Counted from the stretch's first letter, positions 25,017-33,398 are shown. The stretch: DNA of 44,976 bases from JANNAT01 sp031422555 (GCA_031422555.1 JANPLZ010000159.1:1-44976); one strand, 5' to 3'. A program made the numbers and translations. Notes: generated by a model not told the origin, from the sequence alone.

Positions 25017-25358
25017 ATGACCCTGCTTGCTCGTGTGACCCGAGATGGCACCCTACCCGAAATCAGCCGCCCAGACCCGGCCAAACTGCTGTCGGGCGAT
25101 CCGGTTCACACGACTTGGAACATCGAAGATCGTGACGGGCTTTATTGCGGGCTGTGGCAATCAACGCCCGGCGCGTGGCGGGTTGCTTATGCGGAATGGG
25201 AATATGTGCATATTTTGCAGGGGCATAGCGTGTTGACCGATGCACAGGGCAACGCCACGCATCTGCGGGCTGGCGATAGTTACATCCTTCGACCGGGCTT
25301 TAGCGGGGTTTGGACGGTGGTTGAAACCACCTTGAAAGAGTATGTGATCAGAACCTAA
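25017..25358 (+). CDS. Cupin domain protein
   Basis: 113 residues. ATG at 25017 has CGGAG six bases upstream. A single small cupin barrel of the Cupin_3 (DUF861) type: EWEYVHILQGHSVLTD, LRAGDSYILRPGFSGVW. Members include ureidoglycine-type and unknown proteins; metal ligands of the classical cupin are mostly absent here (the HILQG block keeps one His). It stands alone between panB and a bidirectional terminator, so the substrate is open. Confidence 0.8.
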   Translation: MTLLARVTRDGTLPEISRPDPAKLLSGDPVHTTWNIEDRDGLYCGLWQSTPGAWRVAYAEWEYVHILQGHSVLTDAQGNATHLRAGDSYILRPGFSGVWTVVETTLKEYVIRT

Positions 25359-25399
25359 GGCCCAGCGTGGCCCGCATTTGAATTATTGCGCCAACAAAT

Positions 25400-25433
25400 A
25401 CAAAACGCGCCCGGATCGGGGGGCGCGTTTTGT
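25400..25433. terminator. Bidirectional intrinsic terminator
   Basis: Perfect 13-bp arms ACAAAACGCGCCC and GGGCGCGTTTTGT around an 8-base loop. The A-rich start and T-rich end serve the cupin gene on the plus strand and the L,D-transpeptidase gene on the minus strand. Confidence 0.92.
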
Positions 25434-25454
25434 TTGTAAACAGGCCAGCGTTGA

Positions 25455-26375
25455 TCAGCCGTTGCTTTGCGTTGCATCGCCTTCTGCCACCAAATCGGGC
25501 AACTGCGGGCAATCCAGCGCGTCAATCCCTTGACGCTTGCACGCTGACAGCCGCTTTTTATCGGCCTTTTCCGCCAGCTTTGCGGCCTTTTCGGCGGCGA
25601 TTGCTTCTTCTTTGACGCGCAGGGCTTCGTCTTCGACGATTTTCACCGCGTCAATTTCGCGTTTTGCCACGTTTTCGGGTGTGTCAGGCACGGCGCGACC
25701 ATAAGCGTCGTCGATAAAGGCGCCGTCCAAACGCAGGCTTTCTTCGGCCGAGCGCACCTTGACCCGCGTGCCGGTGTCGATGCGGTTGTAAAGATCAATG
25801 GCATCTTGATTGAACAGCCGGATGCAGCCCGCCGACGTGGCCTGACCGATGCTGGCGTTTTGAATGGTGCCGTGTATGCGGAACATCGAATCGCGCCCGC
25901 CGCGATACAAATACATTGCCCGAGCGCCAAGCGGGTTTTCAAGCCCGCCGGGCAGACCTGCCGCAAATTCGGCATAAAGATCGGGACGCGTGCGCACCAT
26001 GTTGGCAGTCGGCTGCCAGCTTGGCCATTTTTCCATCCGGCCAATCACGCCAGCGCCGCGAAATGACAGCCCTTCGCGGCCAACCGCGATGGCGTATTGC
26101 ATCGCGCGCCCACCTTCCATCACGTAATAAAGGCGGCGCGAAAACGTATCCACCACGATGGTGCCCGGCGCTTCATCGCCGGCATAGGCCACCTCTTGGC
26201 GGGCCTGACCGCCAGTCAAATGTCTGGCCTCGACCGGTTCGATGAAAAAGCCTTCATCTTCGACGCCCTCATATCCCGGGGTCACTTGCGGCGCGGCTTT
26301 ATCCGTTGGTGCGGCACACGCCGCAAGAGTAACAGCGGCGAACAGGGCGATCAGGCGCAGAAATGTATGTGTCAC
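25455..26375 (-). CDS. L,D-transpeptidase lipoprotein (YkuD family)
   Basis: 306 residues with a lipoprotein signal peptide: hydrophobic LIALFAAVTLAAC with lipobox Cys20. The YkuD catalytic domain spans about 70-212, with RIHGT (His168) and SAGCIRL (Cys184), the active-site cysteine of enzymes that form 3-3 peptidoglycan crosslinks or attach Braun-type lipoproteins. The C-terminal 90 residues are a highly charged Glu/Ala/Lys helix, likely a coiled coil or wall-associated tail, ending CKRQGIDALDCPQLP with two cysteines. Acts in the periplasm. Ends at a bidirectional terminator. Confidence 0.9.
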   Translation of the reverse strand: MTHTFLRLIALFAAVTLAACAAPTDKAAPQVTPGYEGVEDEGFFIEPVEARHLTGGQARQEVAYAGDEAPGTIVVDTFSRRLYYVMEGGRAMQYAIAVGREGLSFRGAGVIGRMEKWPSWQPTANMVRTRPDLYAEFAAGLPGGLENPLGARAMYLYRGGRDSMFRIHGTIQNASIGQATSAGCIRLFNQDAIDLYNRIDTGTRVKVRSAEESLRLDGAFIDDAYGRAVPDTPENVAKREIDAVKIVEDEALRVKEEAIAAEKAAKLAEKADKKRLSACKRQGIDALDCPQLPDLVAEGDATQSNG

Positions 26376-26618
26376 GAAACAGACTCGGGGTTAGGACTGG
26401 CTATCCGCACCTAGCGCGCCGTTAACCCCTTCCGTCAAGACCTTGCGGGCGTTTGTGCCGCAAAACGCGCGCCAGCGTTGCTGATTGGGAACCGCAGCGC
26501 GATATTTGCGAAGGCAGACGCAGGTTTGGGCGGATATTTGCACGACAATCGCCGGATGTTCTTGTGATTTTGCCGTCCAATCCCATGTAAAGCCTCAGTG
26601 AAATCCAAGGAGGCGACG

Positions 26619-26975
26619 ATGCTTTGTCCTGTTGATGGCGAAACCCTAAAAATGACCGAACGTTTTGGCATTGAAATTGACTATTGCCCAAAATGTCGCG
26701 GCGTCTGGCTGGATCGGGGAGAATTGGACAAGATCATTGAACGGGCCTTGGCCGAGGCAGATGCCCCCGCAGCCCGACCCGTGCGCGCTGCCGACCCTGT
26801 CTATGCGCCGCCACCGCCAGCCGCAGCGCCGGTGTATCAGCCAGAGCCGGGTCGCCGCGCACCCGAAGCTTACGCCCAACAGCCGCGCCGCCGCGACGAC
26901 GACGACGATGACTATCGCGGGGGCTACAAAAAGAAGCGGCGCGAAAGCTTTCTAAGCGATCTGTTTGATTTTTAA
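26619..26975 (+). CDS. zf-TFIIB family protein
   Basis: 118 residues; AAGGAGG six bases before the ATG. A short N-terminal zinc ribbon, MLCPVDGETL then DYCPKCRGVWLDRGEL, gives two Cys-type ligand pairs and is the pattern of the zf-TFIIB family. The rest is disordered: a Pro/Ala-rich stretch (PPPPAAAP), an Asp run and a basic KKKRR near the end, finishing LSDLFDF. Function of the family is unclear, perhaps nucleic-acid or protein binding. Confidence 0.85.
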   Translation: MLCPVDGETLKMTERFGIEIDYCPKCRGVWLDRGELDKIIERALAEADAPAARPVRAADPVYAPPPPAAAPVYQPEPGRRAPEAYAQQPRRRDDDDDDYRGGYKKKRRESFLSDLFDF

Positions 26976-26990
26976 TCAATAATTCAACTT

Positions 26991-27024
26991 CTGGCCCGAT
27001 TTTGCAATCGCAAGGTCGGGCCAG
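26991..27024. repeat. Nested hairpin beside the RAYT gene
   Basis: Perfect outer arms CTGGCCCGA and TCGGGCCAG enclose an inner stem TTGC/GCAA, in the short gap between the convergent zinc-finger and transposase genes. No T-run follows on either strand. It may be a REP-like element used by the neighbouring transposase, or a factor-dependent terminator. Confidence 0.5.
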
Positions 27025-27033
27025 CCCGCGCCC

Positions 27034-27489
27034 TTATTCGGCGTTTTGAAGGCGCTGGGCTTGGTTGAACGATGAATACCGCCACGCGCCCGGGTCTTTC
27101 ACCAGCCCGTGTTGCACCGGGTCCATCCGGCAAAATCGCATATGGGCCGCGTGGTCTTCCGGGTCGCGAAGGCGGTGTTGCAAGCACCGCTGATGCCAAA
27201 GCCCAGCGTGCCGCGTGCCTTTCGGCAGGGCAGTGGAAAACCGTGACTTGATCAGCCGCCAGCGCGTGGCATAGTCGTCATCGCCCGGCGGCAACGTCCA
27301 GATGGCGTGCAGATGGTCGGGCAGCACCACCCAAGCCTCAATCACAAAGGGCCGCTCAAACCGGGTGATGCGCACCGCTTGGCGCAGATGTTCAATTTCG
27401 CGCAACAACAGATCATCGCCGCGCAACGCAAGGGCCACGGTGAAAAACATGGATGGGGCGGGTGCTGCGGGGTGGGGCAAAACTGTCAT
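27034..27489 (-). CDS. REP-associated tyrosine transposase-like protein (RAYT)
   Basis: 151 residues resembling the Y1_Tnp/IS200-like family of RAYT enzymes. The HUH-type metal motif is present in VVLPDHLHAIWTLP (His59, His61), and the C-terminal block reads HMRFCRMDPVQHGLV then WRYSSF. In relatives I remember, the block is HMDYVHFNPVKHGLV, whose Tyr is the expected DNA-linking residue; here the aligned position is Phe119 and the Asn before Pro is Asp. The gene is therefore probably inactive or domesticated. RAYTs are usually single chromosomal genes with dispersed hairpin repeats, one of which may be at 26991. Confidence 0.8.
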   Translation of the reverse strand: MTVLPHPAAPAPSMFFTVALALRGDDLLLREIEHLRQAVRITRFERPFVIEAWVVLPDHLHAIWTLPPGDDDYATRWRLIKSRFSTALPKGTRHAGLWHQRCLQHRLRDPEDHAAHMRFCRMDPVQHGLVKDPGAWRYSSFNQAQRLQNAE

Positions 27490-27668
27490 CTCGCCACACT
27501 TGCACGCATGGGTTAACCAACGGTTACTTCGCCCGCCCTTTGCCAGCCAGACTGTTTGCGCCTGATCTGCGCAAAACCGACACCCCGCTGTCGCGGATTG
27601 TGAAAGTTTTGCGTCACCACACAGGCTAGGGTTGGGCTGTCCTGTCCGGTTCAGGATGCAGAGGCGCG

Positions 27669-29282
27669 ATGCAAGATACAGATTATATTATCGTCGGTTC
27701 AGGCTCTGCCGGATCGGTTGTTGCCAACCGCTTGACGGAATCCGGCAAATACACCGTCACGGTGCTTGAGGCAGGCGGCACCGACAATCGGTTTTATGTG
27801 CATCTACCCTTGGGTTACGGCAAGTTGTTCTACGACCCGGCGGTGAACTGGCTTTACAAAACCCAACCTGATGCCGGATTGGCAGGCCAGCGCGATCATT
27901 GGCCGCGCGGCAAGATTCTGGGCGGGTCGTCGTCGATCAACGCGATGGTCTACACCCGGGGACACCGGGCGGATTATGACGACTGGGGTGCGGAAAACCC
28001 CGGTTGGGGCTGGGATGACTGTCTGGCCGCCTACCGCGCCATAGAGGATACCGAGGCCGGTGGTGACGCCTATCGTGGCCGGGGCGGGCCGTTGTTTATC
28101 GCGGAAAACCGCAAAGGCCTGCATTGGATCGTCGAGGATTACATCGCGGCCTGCGGGCAGGCAGGTCTGCCCTATAACCCCGATTTCAACGGGGCTGTGC
28201 AAGAAGGCGCTGGCACTTATCAAATGACCATCAAGAACGCCCGGCGCAATTCGGCGGCGCGGGCGTTTTTGCGCCCGGCAATGCGGCGCAAGAATTTGGC
28301 GGTGATCACCCGCGCGCAGGTGACCCGGGTGCTGTTTGATGGCCCTCGCGCGGTGGGTGTTGAATATGTCAAGGACGGCCAGACGCTGCAATTGCGCTGC
28401 CGCGCCGAGGTGATCTTGGCGGGTGGGGCGATCAATTCACCGCAGTTGTTGCAGCTGTCGGGCATCGGTCCGGGCGGTTTGCTTGCGGGTTTGGGCATTG
28501 CGGTGCGCCGTGACAATGCCAATGTCGGCGACCATCTGACGGATCATCAGGGCATTAACTATACATGGCGGATGACGGTGCCGACCTACAATGATCTGCT
28601 GCGGCCATGGTGGGGCAAGCTGTTTGCGGGCGCGCAATATGTGCTGACCGGCGGCGGGCCGCTGGCTAAGTCGATCAATCATGGCGGCGGCTTTTTTCGC
28701 ACCCATAGCGGCCTTGATCGCCCGAATATGCAGCTTTACATGCAGGCGTTTTCCACCCTGTTGCCTAAGGATGGCGAACGTCCGGTGTTAAATCCCGATC
28801 CGTTTTCCGGTCTGTCGATCGGTCTGTCAAATTGCCGTCCCACCAGCCGGGGGCATATCCGCATAGGTTCCGCCGATCCGTTTGCGCATCCGTTGATCAC
28901 GGCCAACGCCTATTCCACCCAGCATGATGTCGATGAAATGCTTGCGGCGGTGAAATACCTGCGCCATATCGCGGCGCAACCGGCCTTTGCGCGGCTGATC
29001 GCCGAAGAATTGCGCCCCGGCCCCGGCGTGCAAAGCGATGCGGATCTGATCGCTGATTTGCGCGCCCGCTCTGGCACGGTGTATCATCCCAGTTGCACCG
29101 CGCGGATGGGGCGCGATGAGGCGACATCGGTGGTGGATGCCCGGCTGCGGGTGCATGGGGTGGACGGCTTGCGGGTGATTGACGCCGCCAGCTTTCCCAA
29201 TCTGATCGCAGGCAACACCAATGCGCCCGCGATGCTGGTGGGATGGAAAGGCGCGGCCATGGTTCTGGCCGATGCGAGATAA
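27669..29282 (+). CDS. GMC family oxidoreductase (choline/alcohol dehydrogenase-like)
   Basis: 537 residues with the FAD-binding GxGxxG as VGSGSAGSVVANRL (about 9-22), the GMC signature PRGKILGGSSSINAMVYTRG, and the second GMC block GAINSPQLLQLSGIG. The C-terminus has YHPSCTARMG, with His as catalytic residue in the family, and the closing NTNAPAML. Oxidises alcohols to aldehydes using FAD. Position next to choline-sulfatase suggests choline oxidation, as BetA does, but it differs from the rhizobial BetA I remember, so another alcohol is possible. Confidence 0.9.
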   Translation: MQDTDYIIVGSGSAGSVVANRLTESGKYTVTVLEAGGTDNRFYVHLPLGYGKLFYDPAVNWLYKTQPDAGLAGQRDHWPRGKILGGSSSINAMVYTRGHRADYDDWGAENPGWGWDDCLAAYRAIEDTEAGGDAYRGRGGPLFIAENRKGLHWIVEDYIAACGQAGLPYNPDFNGAVQEGAGTYQMTIKNARRNSAARAFLRPAMRRKNLAVITRAQVTRVLFDGPRAVGVEYVKDGQTLQLRCRAEVILAGGAINSPQLLQLSGIGPGGLLAGLGIAVRRDNANVGDHLTDHQGINYTWRMTVPTYNDLLRPWWGKLFAGAQYVLTGGGPLAKSINHGGGFFRTHSGLDRPNMQLYMQAFSTLLPKDGERPVLNPDPFSGLSIGLSNCRPTSRGHIRIGSADPFAHPLITANAYSTQHDVDEMLAAVKYLRHIAAQPAFARLIAEELRPGPGVQSDADLIADLRARSGTVYHPSCTARMGRDEATSVVDARLRVHGVDGLRVIDAASFPNLIAGNTNAPAMLVGWKGAAMVLADAR

Positions 29283-29310
29283 GCCGCGCGCCTGCCGTTA
29301 ACGGGGCCGG

Positions 29311-30819
29311 TTATTCGCCCTTGGGAAAGCGCTTGCTGTCTTCCAGCACGTTCAGATCCATATGGTTGCGCATATACCGCTCTGATGCGGCACGCAGCGG
29401 TTGGTGATCCCACGGATAATAGGCCCCATTGCGTAACGCCTGATACACCACCCAGCGGCGGGCCTGCGATTGGCGCACTTCGGCGTCATAGGCCGGCAAA
29501 TCCCAACGCGCGGCGACTTCGCTGCGAAAATGCGCCAAAACCTCTGCGGCGCGCGGATCGGCGGCCAGATTTTCCATCTCATCGGGGTCGGCGGCCAGAT
29601 CGAACAACTGATCGGGGTCGGCTGTGCAATGGATGAATTTCCACGCCCCTGACCGCAGCGCCACCATTGGCGTGATGCTGCCTTCGGCGGCGTATTCCAT
29701 CACAACGGGGGCGGTGCGTTCGACGCCTTTGGCAAGCGGCAAAAGGCTGATACCGTCGGTCCATGGCATCACCTCGTCCATGGAAATACCGGCCAGATCG
29801 CACAGGGTTGGGGTAACGTCGATGGTTGACACCGGGGTTTGACTGCAATGCGGCGGCAGGCCGGGGGCGCAGATCATCAACGGCACGCGGGCGGCGCCCT
29901 CAAAGAAGTTCATCTTGAACCACAGCCCCCGGCGGCCCAGCATTTCACCATGATCCGACACAAAGACGATGATCGCTTCTTGGCGGGTGGCCTCCAGCGT
30001 GTCCAAAATCTCGCCGATTTTGGCATCCACATAGGAAATATTGGCGAAATAGCCTTGGCGGGCACGGCGGATATGGTCGGGGGTGATCGTCAGGCTTTGC
30101 CAATCGCAGGCGTCCATCAAGCGTTTGGAATGTGGGTCCATCGCGTCGTAATCCAGCGCTGTGGGTGGCTCCAACTCTGGGATACCGTCATACAACTCCC
30201 AATACTTGCGCCGGGCCACAAAGGGGTCATGCGGATGGGTAAAGCTGGCGGTCAGGCACCATGGCCGCTTGTCCAGCCCGCGGGACAGATCATACAGTTT
30301 TTGCACCGCCTGATGGGCGACATCATCATCATATTCCAATTGGTTGGTGATCTCGGCCACGCCCGCGCCGGTGACTGACCCCAGATTGTGATACCACCAG
30401 TCAATGCGCTGCCCCGGTTTGCGGTAATCAGGCGTCCAGCCGAAATCGGCAGGGTAGATATCGGTGGTCAGACGGTCTTCAAAGCCGTGCATCTGATCGG
30501 GGCCAACAAAATGCATCTTGCCCGACAGCGCGGTTTGATAGCCCGCGCGGCGCAGATGATGGGCGTAGGTCGGGATGTCGGATGCAAATTCTGCGGCATT
30601 GTCATAAACCCGCGTGCGCCGGGGCAACGCCCCCGACATGAACGCCGCCCGTGCGGGCGCGCACAAAGGTGACGCCGTATAAGCATTGCCAAAGCGCACC
30701 GATTTTGCCGCCAGTTTGCGCAGGTTTGGCGCGTGCAAAAATCCGGCGGGACCATCCGCAAACAAAGTGCCGGTCAACTGATCGACCATCAGGATCAAGA
30801 TATTCGGGGACTGGGTCAT
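29311..30819 (-). CDS. betC: Choline-sulfatase
   Basis: 502 residues; GGAG six bases upstream of the ATG at 30819 supports this start against longer ones. It matches the rhizobial BetC I remember over nearly all its length: NILILMVDQLTGTLF, the sulfatase signature LCAPAR with Cys53 to be converted to formylglycine, and the C-terminal RRWVVYQALRNGAYYPWDHQ. Hydrolyses choline-O-sulfate to choline and sulfate in the cytoplasm. Convergent with the GMC gene; divergent from the CocE-like pseudogene. Confidence 0.95.
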   Translation of the reverse strand: MTQSPNILILMVDQLTGTLFADGPAGFLHAPNLRKLAAKSVRFGNAYTASPLCAPARAAFMSGALPRRTRVYDNAAEFASDIPTYAHHLRRAGYQTALSGKMHFVGPDQMHGFEDRLTTDIYPADFGWTPDYRKPGQRIDWWYHNLGSVTGAGVAEITNQLEYDDDVAHQAVQKLYDLSRGLDKRPWCLTASFTHPHDPFVARRKYWELYDGIPELEPPTALDYDAMDPHSKRLMDACDWQSLTITPDHIRRARQGYFANISYVDAKIGEILDTLEATRQEAIIVFVSDHGEMLGRRGLWFKMNFFEGAARVPLMICAPGLPPHCSQTPVSTIDVTPTLCDLAGISMDEVMPWTDGISLLPLAKGVERTAPVVMEYAAEGSITPMVALRSGAWKFIHCTADPDQLFDLAADPDEMENLAADPRAAEVLAHFRSEVAARWDLPAYDAEVRQSQARRWVVYQALRNGAYYPWDHQPLRAASERYMRNHMDLNVLEDSKRFPKGE

Positions 30820-31004
30820 CGCGGGCTCCATCTGGTCGGCGCTTTGGTGGACTATGCCTGCAATGTCGGGGCGGTTGCTGCAAGCCTGTATCGGGCGGGG
30901 CGCAGAAAATGGTCGCAATCCGACGCTTGAATGGTGGATTCCAAAGCGCCAAGGATAAGATCGCGGCACATCATGAGGCTGCGGGCCAGTCACAGGCAAG
31001 AACG

Positions 31005-31582
31005 ATGCAAACGCTGACAAAGTTCCCGCAGGCGATGGGGGATCACCCCGATGTGGCCATCGTGATGTCGGATGACTGCAGGCTGTCGTCGCGCATCTGG
31101 AGGCCGTTGGATGCCGCCAAAAACCCGGTGCCTGCCATTTTGGAATAATCCCGTTCCGCAAGCGAGACGGCACCGCCGCGCGGGATGAAACGCTGCACCC
31201 GGTCATGGCCGGGCATGGCTATGCCTTTGTGCGGGTTGATCTGCGCGAAACGGGCGAGTCTGCCGGGATTTTGACCGATGAATTCACCCTTCAGGAACTG
31301 GCTGACGCCTGTAAGGTGATCGAATGGCTGACCGCCCAAGACTGGTGTTCGGGGGCGGTGGGCGTGATGGGCAAATCCCGGGGCGGCATTAACGCGCTGC
31401 AAACCGCCTTTTTGCGGCCACCCGCGTTGAAAGCCGTGATCGCCGTTTGTGCCGCGACCGACCGATTTGGCGATGGCATTCATTTTAAGGGGCGATTTGA
31501 TTATCAGCCGCGACCATTATCAAACCGTGGCGCGCCGGTTTGTCGGAACCCTGCCCAAAGCGGTGGGACTCAGGCGGCGTAA
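31005..31582 (+). pseudogene. CocE/NonD family hydrolase, frameshifted and truncated
   Basis: An open frame from 31005 reads MQTLTKFPQAMGDHPDV, continues to SRIWRPLDAAKNPVPAILE and stops at TAA 31146-31148. The reading resumes in another frame as RKRDGTAARDETLHP and HGYAFVRVDLRETGESAG. One lost base in the TAATCCCG stretch explains this, since a base restored after GAATA gives EYIPFRKRDGT, as in normal family members. The alpha/beta-hydrolase serine motif appears as GKSRGG. The family runs to 550-670 residues, but here homology ends after about 160, so it is broken twice over. Confidence 0.8.
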
Positions 31583-32316
31583 TCGGGGGATGACATGTCC
31601 AAAAGTGCCTTGATTTCGGCCAGATGACCGATGGCAAAGGCGGGCTGCGCCTCCCACTCCTGCGCGGTTTTTTCGGCAACTGCATCGGGCAGCACCCGCA
31701 GTGGCCGCCCGGTTTGCAGCGCCCGGATATAAGTCTCTGCGCTGCGTTCAAAATAATACAGCCGGTTAAAGGTTTCGGCTACGCTGCGCCCGACGATCAA
31801 CACCCCATGGTTGCCCATGATCAGCGTGGTGATCTTGGGGTTTGCCAACAGTTGCGCACAGCGCGCCGCCTCGTCGCCAAACGCCATCCCGCCATAGGCG
31901 TCATCCACCACGTGACGATCAAAAAACATTGCCGAGTTTTGGTCAATCGCGGGCAGGCGGCTGTCGGCAAGGCTGGCCAACACGGTGGCATGAATTGAAT
32001 GCACATGCATGACACAGGCCGCATGCGGATGGGCGCGGTGGATCGCCCCGTGCAGCCCCCAGGCGGTGGCGTCCGGGGCGTTGGGCCGGTCCATCGTGGT
32101 GGGGTCGTTGGCATCCAGTTCCAAAAGATCGCTGGCCCTGATGCGCGAAAAATGGCGCAGGTTTGGATTGATCAAGAACCGCGTCCCATCGGCATTGACG
32201 GCCAGACTGAAATGATTCGCTACCGCTTCGTGCATGTTCAACTGCACCGTCCAGCGAAAGGCCGCCGCCATATCGACGCGCTCCGCCCAGTGGGTCAGGT
32301 TGGCATGGGCATTCAT
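31570..32316 (-). CDS. Class II aldolase/adducin family protein
   Basis: 248 residues; ATG at 32316 has GAAGGAG seven bases upstream, and a GTG three bases earlier is less likely. The zinc site is visible as HVHSIHATV plus a later His in HGVLIVG, the usual triad of fuculose-phosphate-type aldolases and related decarboxylases. LYYFERSAETYIRAL is the conserved C-terminal helix. The substrate is unknown; many relatives in this group act on sugar acids or have no assigned reaction. Overlaps the end of the hydrolase pseudogene by 13 bases on the other strand. Confidence 0.87.
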   Translation of the reverse strand: MNAHANLTHWAERVDMAAAFRWTVQLNMHEAVANHFSLAVNADGTRFLINPNLRHFSRIRASDLLELDANDPTTMDRPNAPDATAWGLHGAIHRAHPHAACVMHVHSIHATVLASLADSRLPAIDQNSAMFFDRHVVDDAYGGMAFGDEAARCAQLLANPKITTLIMGNHGVLIVGRSVAETFNRLYYFERSAETYIRALQTGRPLRVLPDAVAEKTAQEWEAQPAFAIGHLAEIKALLDMSSPDYAA

Positions 32317-32370
32317 CACATGGCTCCTTCGGTGATCGTTTCAGGCGGGCTGTAAGGTTTTGTTGGCATG

Positions 32371-32479
32371 TCTGCGGTAAATTGGCCGGGCGATAAGGGG
32401 TGACTTAGCAATCAGGCGGGTTCACCCAAACCGCCACAGCCAAAGTCTACGCCCCCATTGTGCCGCAATCTACCGCAGA
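32371..32479. repeat. 109-bp nested inverted repeat, possible structured RNA or MITE-like element
   Basis: The ends TCTGCGGTAAATTG (32371-32384) and CAATCTACCGCAGA (32466-32479) pair at 13 of 14 positions. Inside them GGGG pairs with CCCC, ACTT (32403-32406) with AAGT (32443-32446), and GGCGGGTT (32415-32422) with AAACCGCC (32428-32435) with one mismatch. All pairs are in nested order, so the whole element can fold as one long imperfect hairpin. It lies between divergent genes, so it is not a simple terminator. Confidence 0.5.
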
Positions 32480-32561
32480 AAGTCTGATTGTCCCCCAATT
32501 TTCGCCGCAACTGTTCTGTAAACCGAAACGAACAGGGAAAATCCTCTGCCTTTTGAAGTGA

Positions 32562-33008
32562 ATGGAAATGGTTATGCATCTTGTCCGGTCTTTTGAACAC
32601 AGTCACGCTGCGCAGGTCGGGTTTGGTATCCGCTCTTTGCTGGTTACTGGGCCAGGACAAGATAATCCGATACTGCACCGGCTGGCGGGTTTGGGCAGCT
32701 TGATTGAGACGACCGATGATCTGTTTTTTGGCCTTGAGGCTGTGTTGGAAGATCCGGCGGACTACGGTTTGCTGGTGATCGACTGCGATGCGATAGGCGG
32801 CATCGGGGCCGGGCAGCGCGCGTTTTCCATGCTGGGCGAAATGTCGCGACGCATTCCGGTGATTCTGGTCAGTTCGGAATGCAAAGACCAACAATTCCCG
32901 TCAGACCGTGCGGCCCCCGTCACCTTGCGCGCGCCACTGTCTGCGGTGTCGATGCGGGTTGGCTTTGAACATGCCCTGCGCGACCGGTTGTCGGTGCGGA
33001 TGATCTGA
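32562..33008 (+). CDS. Degenerate response-regulator receiver-like protein
   Basis: 148 residues from ATG 32562, with ATGs at 32568 and 32574 also possible. The alternating helices and strands resemble a receiver: first strand RSLLVTG, then LLVIDCDAIGG with an Asp at the phosphorylation position, IPVILVSSE, and LRAPLSA in place of the usual KP-containing strand. The acidic pair of the first strand is missing, so phosphotransfer is doubtful. No output domain follows. A pseudo-receiver or protein-binding domain is the best guess. Confidence 0.6.
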   Translation: MEMVMHLVRSFEHSHAAQVGFGIRSLLVTGPGQDNPILHRLAGLGSLIETTDDLFFGLEAVLEDPADYGLLVIDCDAIGGIGAGQRAFSMLGEMSRRIPVILVSSECKDQQFPSDRAAPVTLRAPLSAVSMRVGFEHALRDRLSVRMI

Positions 33009-33020
33009 TCTGCACCCATC

Positions 33021-33049
33021 AAAAAGGGGCAGACCAACCGGCCCGCCCC
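33021..33049 (-). terminator. Intrinsic terminator of the cold shock gene
   Basis: On the minus strand GGGGC-GGGCC and GGTCT-GCCCC form a stem of about ten pairs with loop GGTT, followed by TTTTT, 21 bases after the stop of the cold shock gene. Confidence 0.85.
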
Positions 33050-33070
33050 CGTCATTGGCATATCGAATAC

Positions 33071-33277
33071 TTAGGCAAGCGCCAGATTGGTCGCCGATTC
33101 GCGGCCATCGCGGCCTGCTTCGATGTCAAAGGTCACTGGCTGGCCGTCTTTCAATGACCGCAACCCCGCACGTTCCAATGCTGTGATATGAACGAACACG
33201 TCCTTTTTGCCACCTTCCGGGGCGATAAAACCGAAGCCTTTGGTTTCATTAAACCATTTCACGGTGCCCTTGGCCAT
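33071..33277 (-). CDS. Cold shock protein, CspA family
   Basis: 68 residues, one OB-fold domain with both RNA-binding motifs: KGFGFI (RNP1) and DVFVHI (RNP2). Starts MAKGTVKWFNETKG. Binds single-stranded RNA as a chaperone in the cytoplasm. A leader of over 100 bases would precede it if the promoter at 33399-33427 is used, as is usual in cold shock genes. Confidence 0.96.
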   Translation of the reverse strand: MAKGTVKWFNETKGFGFIAPEGGKKDVFVHITALERAGLRSLKDGQPVTFDIEAGRDGRESATNLALA

Positions 33278-33398
33278 CGTGATGTCTCCCTTAGCAATGC
33301 CGCCCGCGATATTGCGGCGACCCGGCGCAGTCAGCTGTGGTCGAATGCTGTGGCCAAAAGCGGAGACAGGGATCGAGAAAACTTAACGTCGCCTCGTG

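Noticed and set aside
29321..31206. Start of betC far upstream at 31206
   Set aside because: The extra 129 residues are antisense to the CocE-like pseudogene and unlike any sulfatase; GGAG before ATG 30819 gives the family start.
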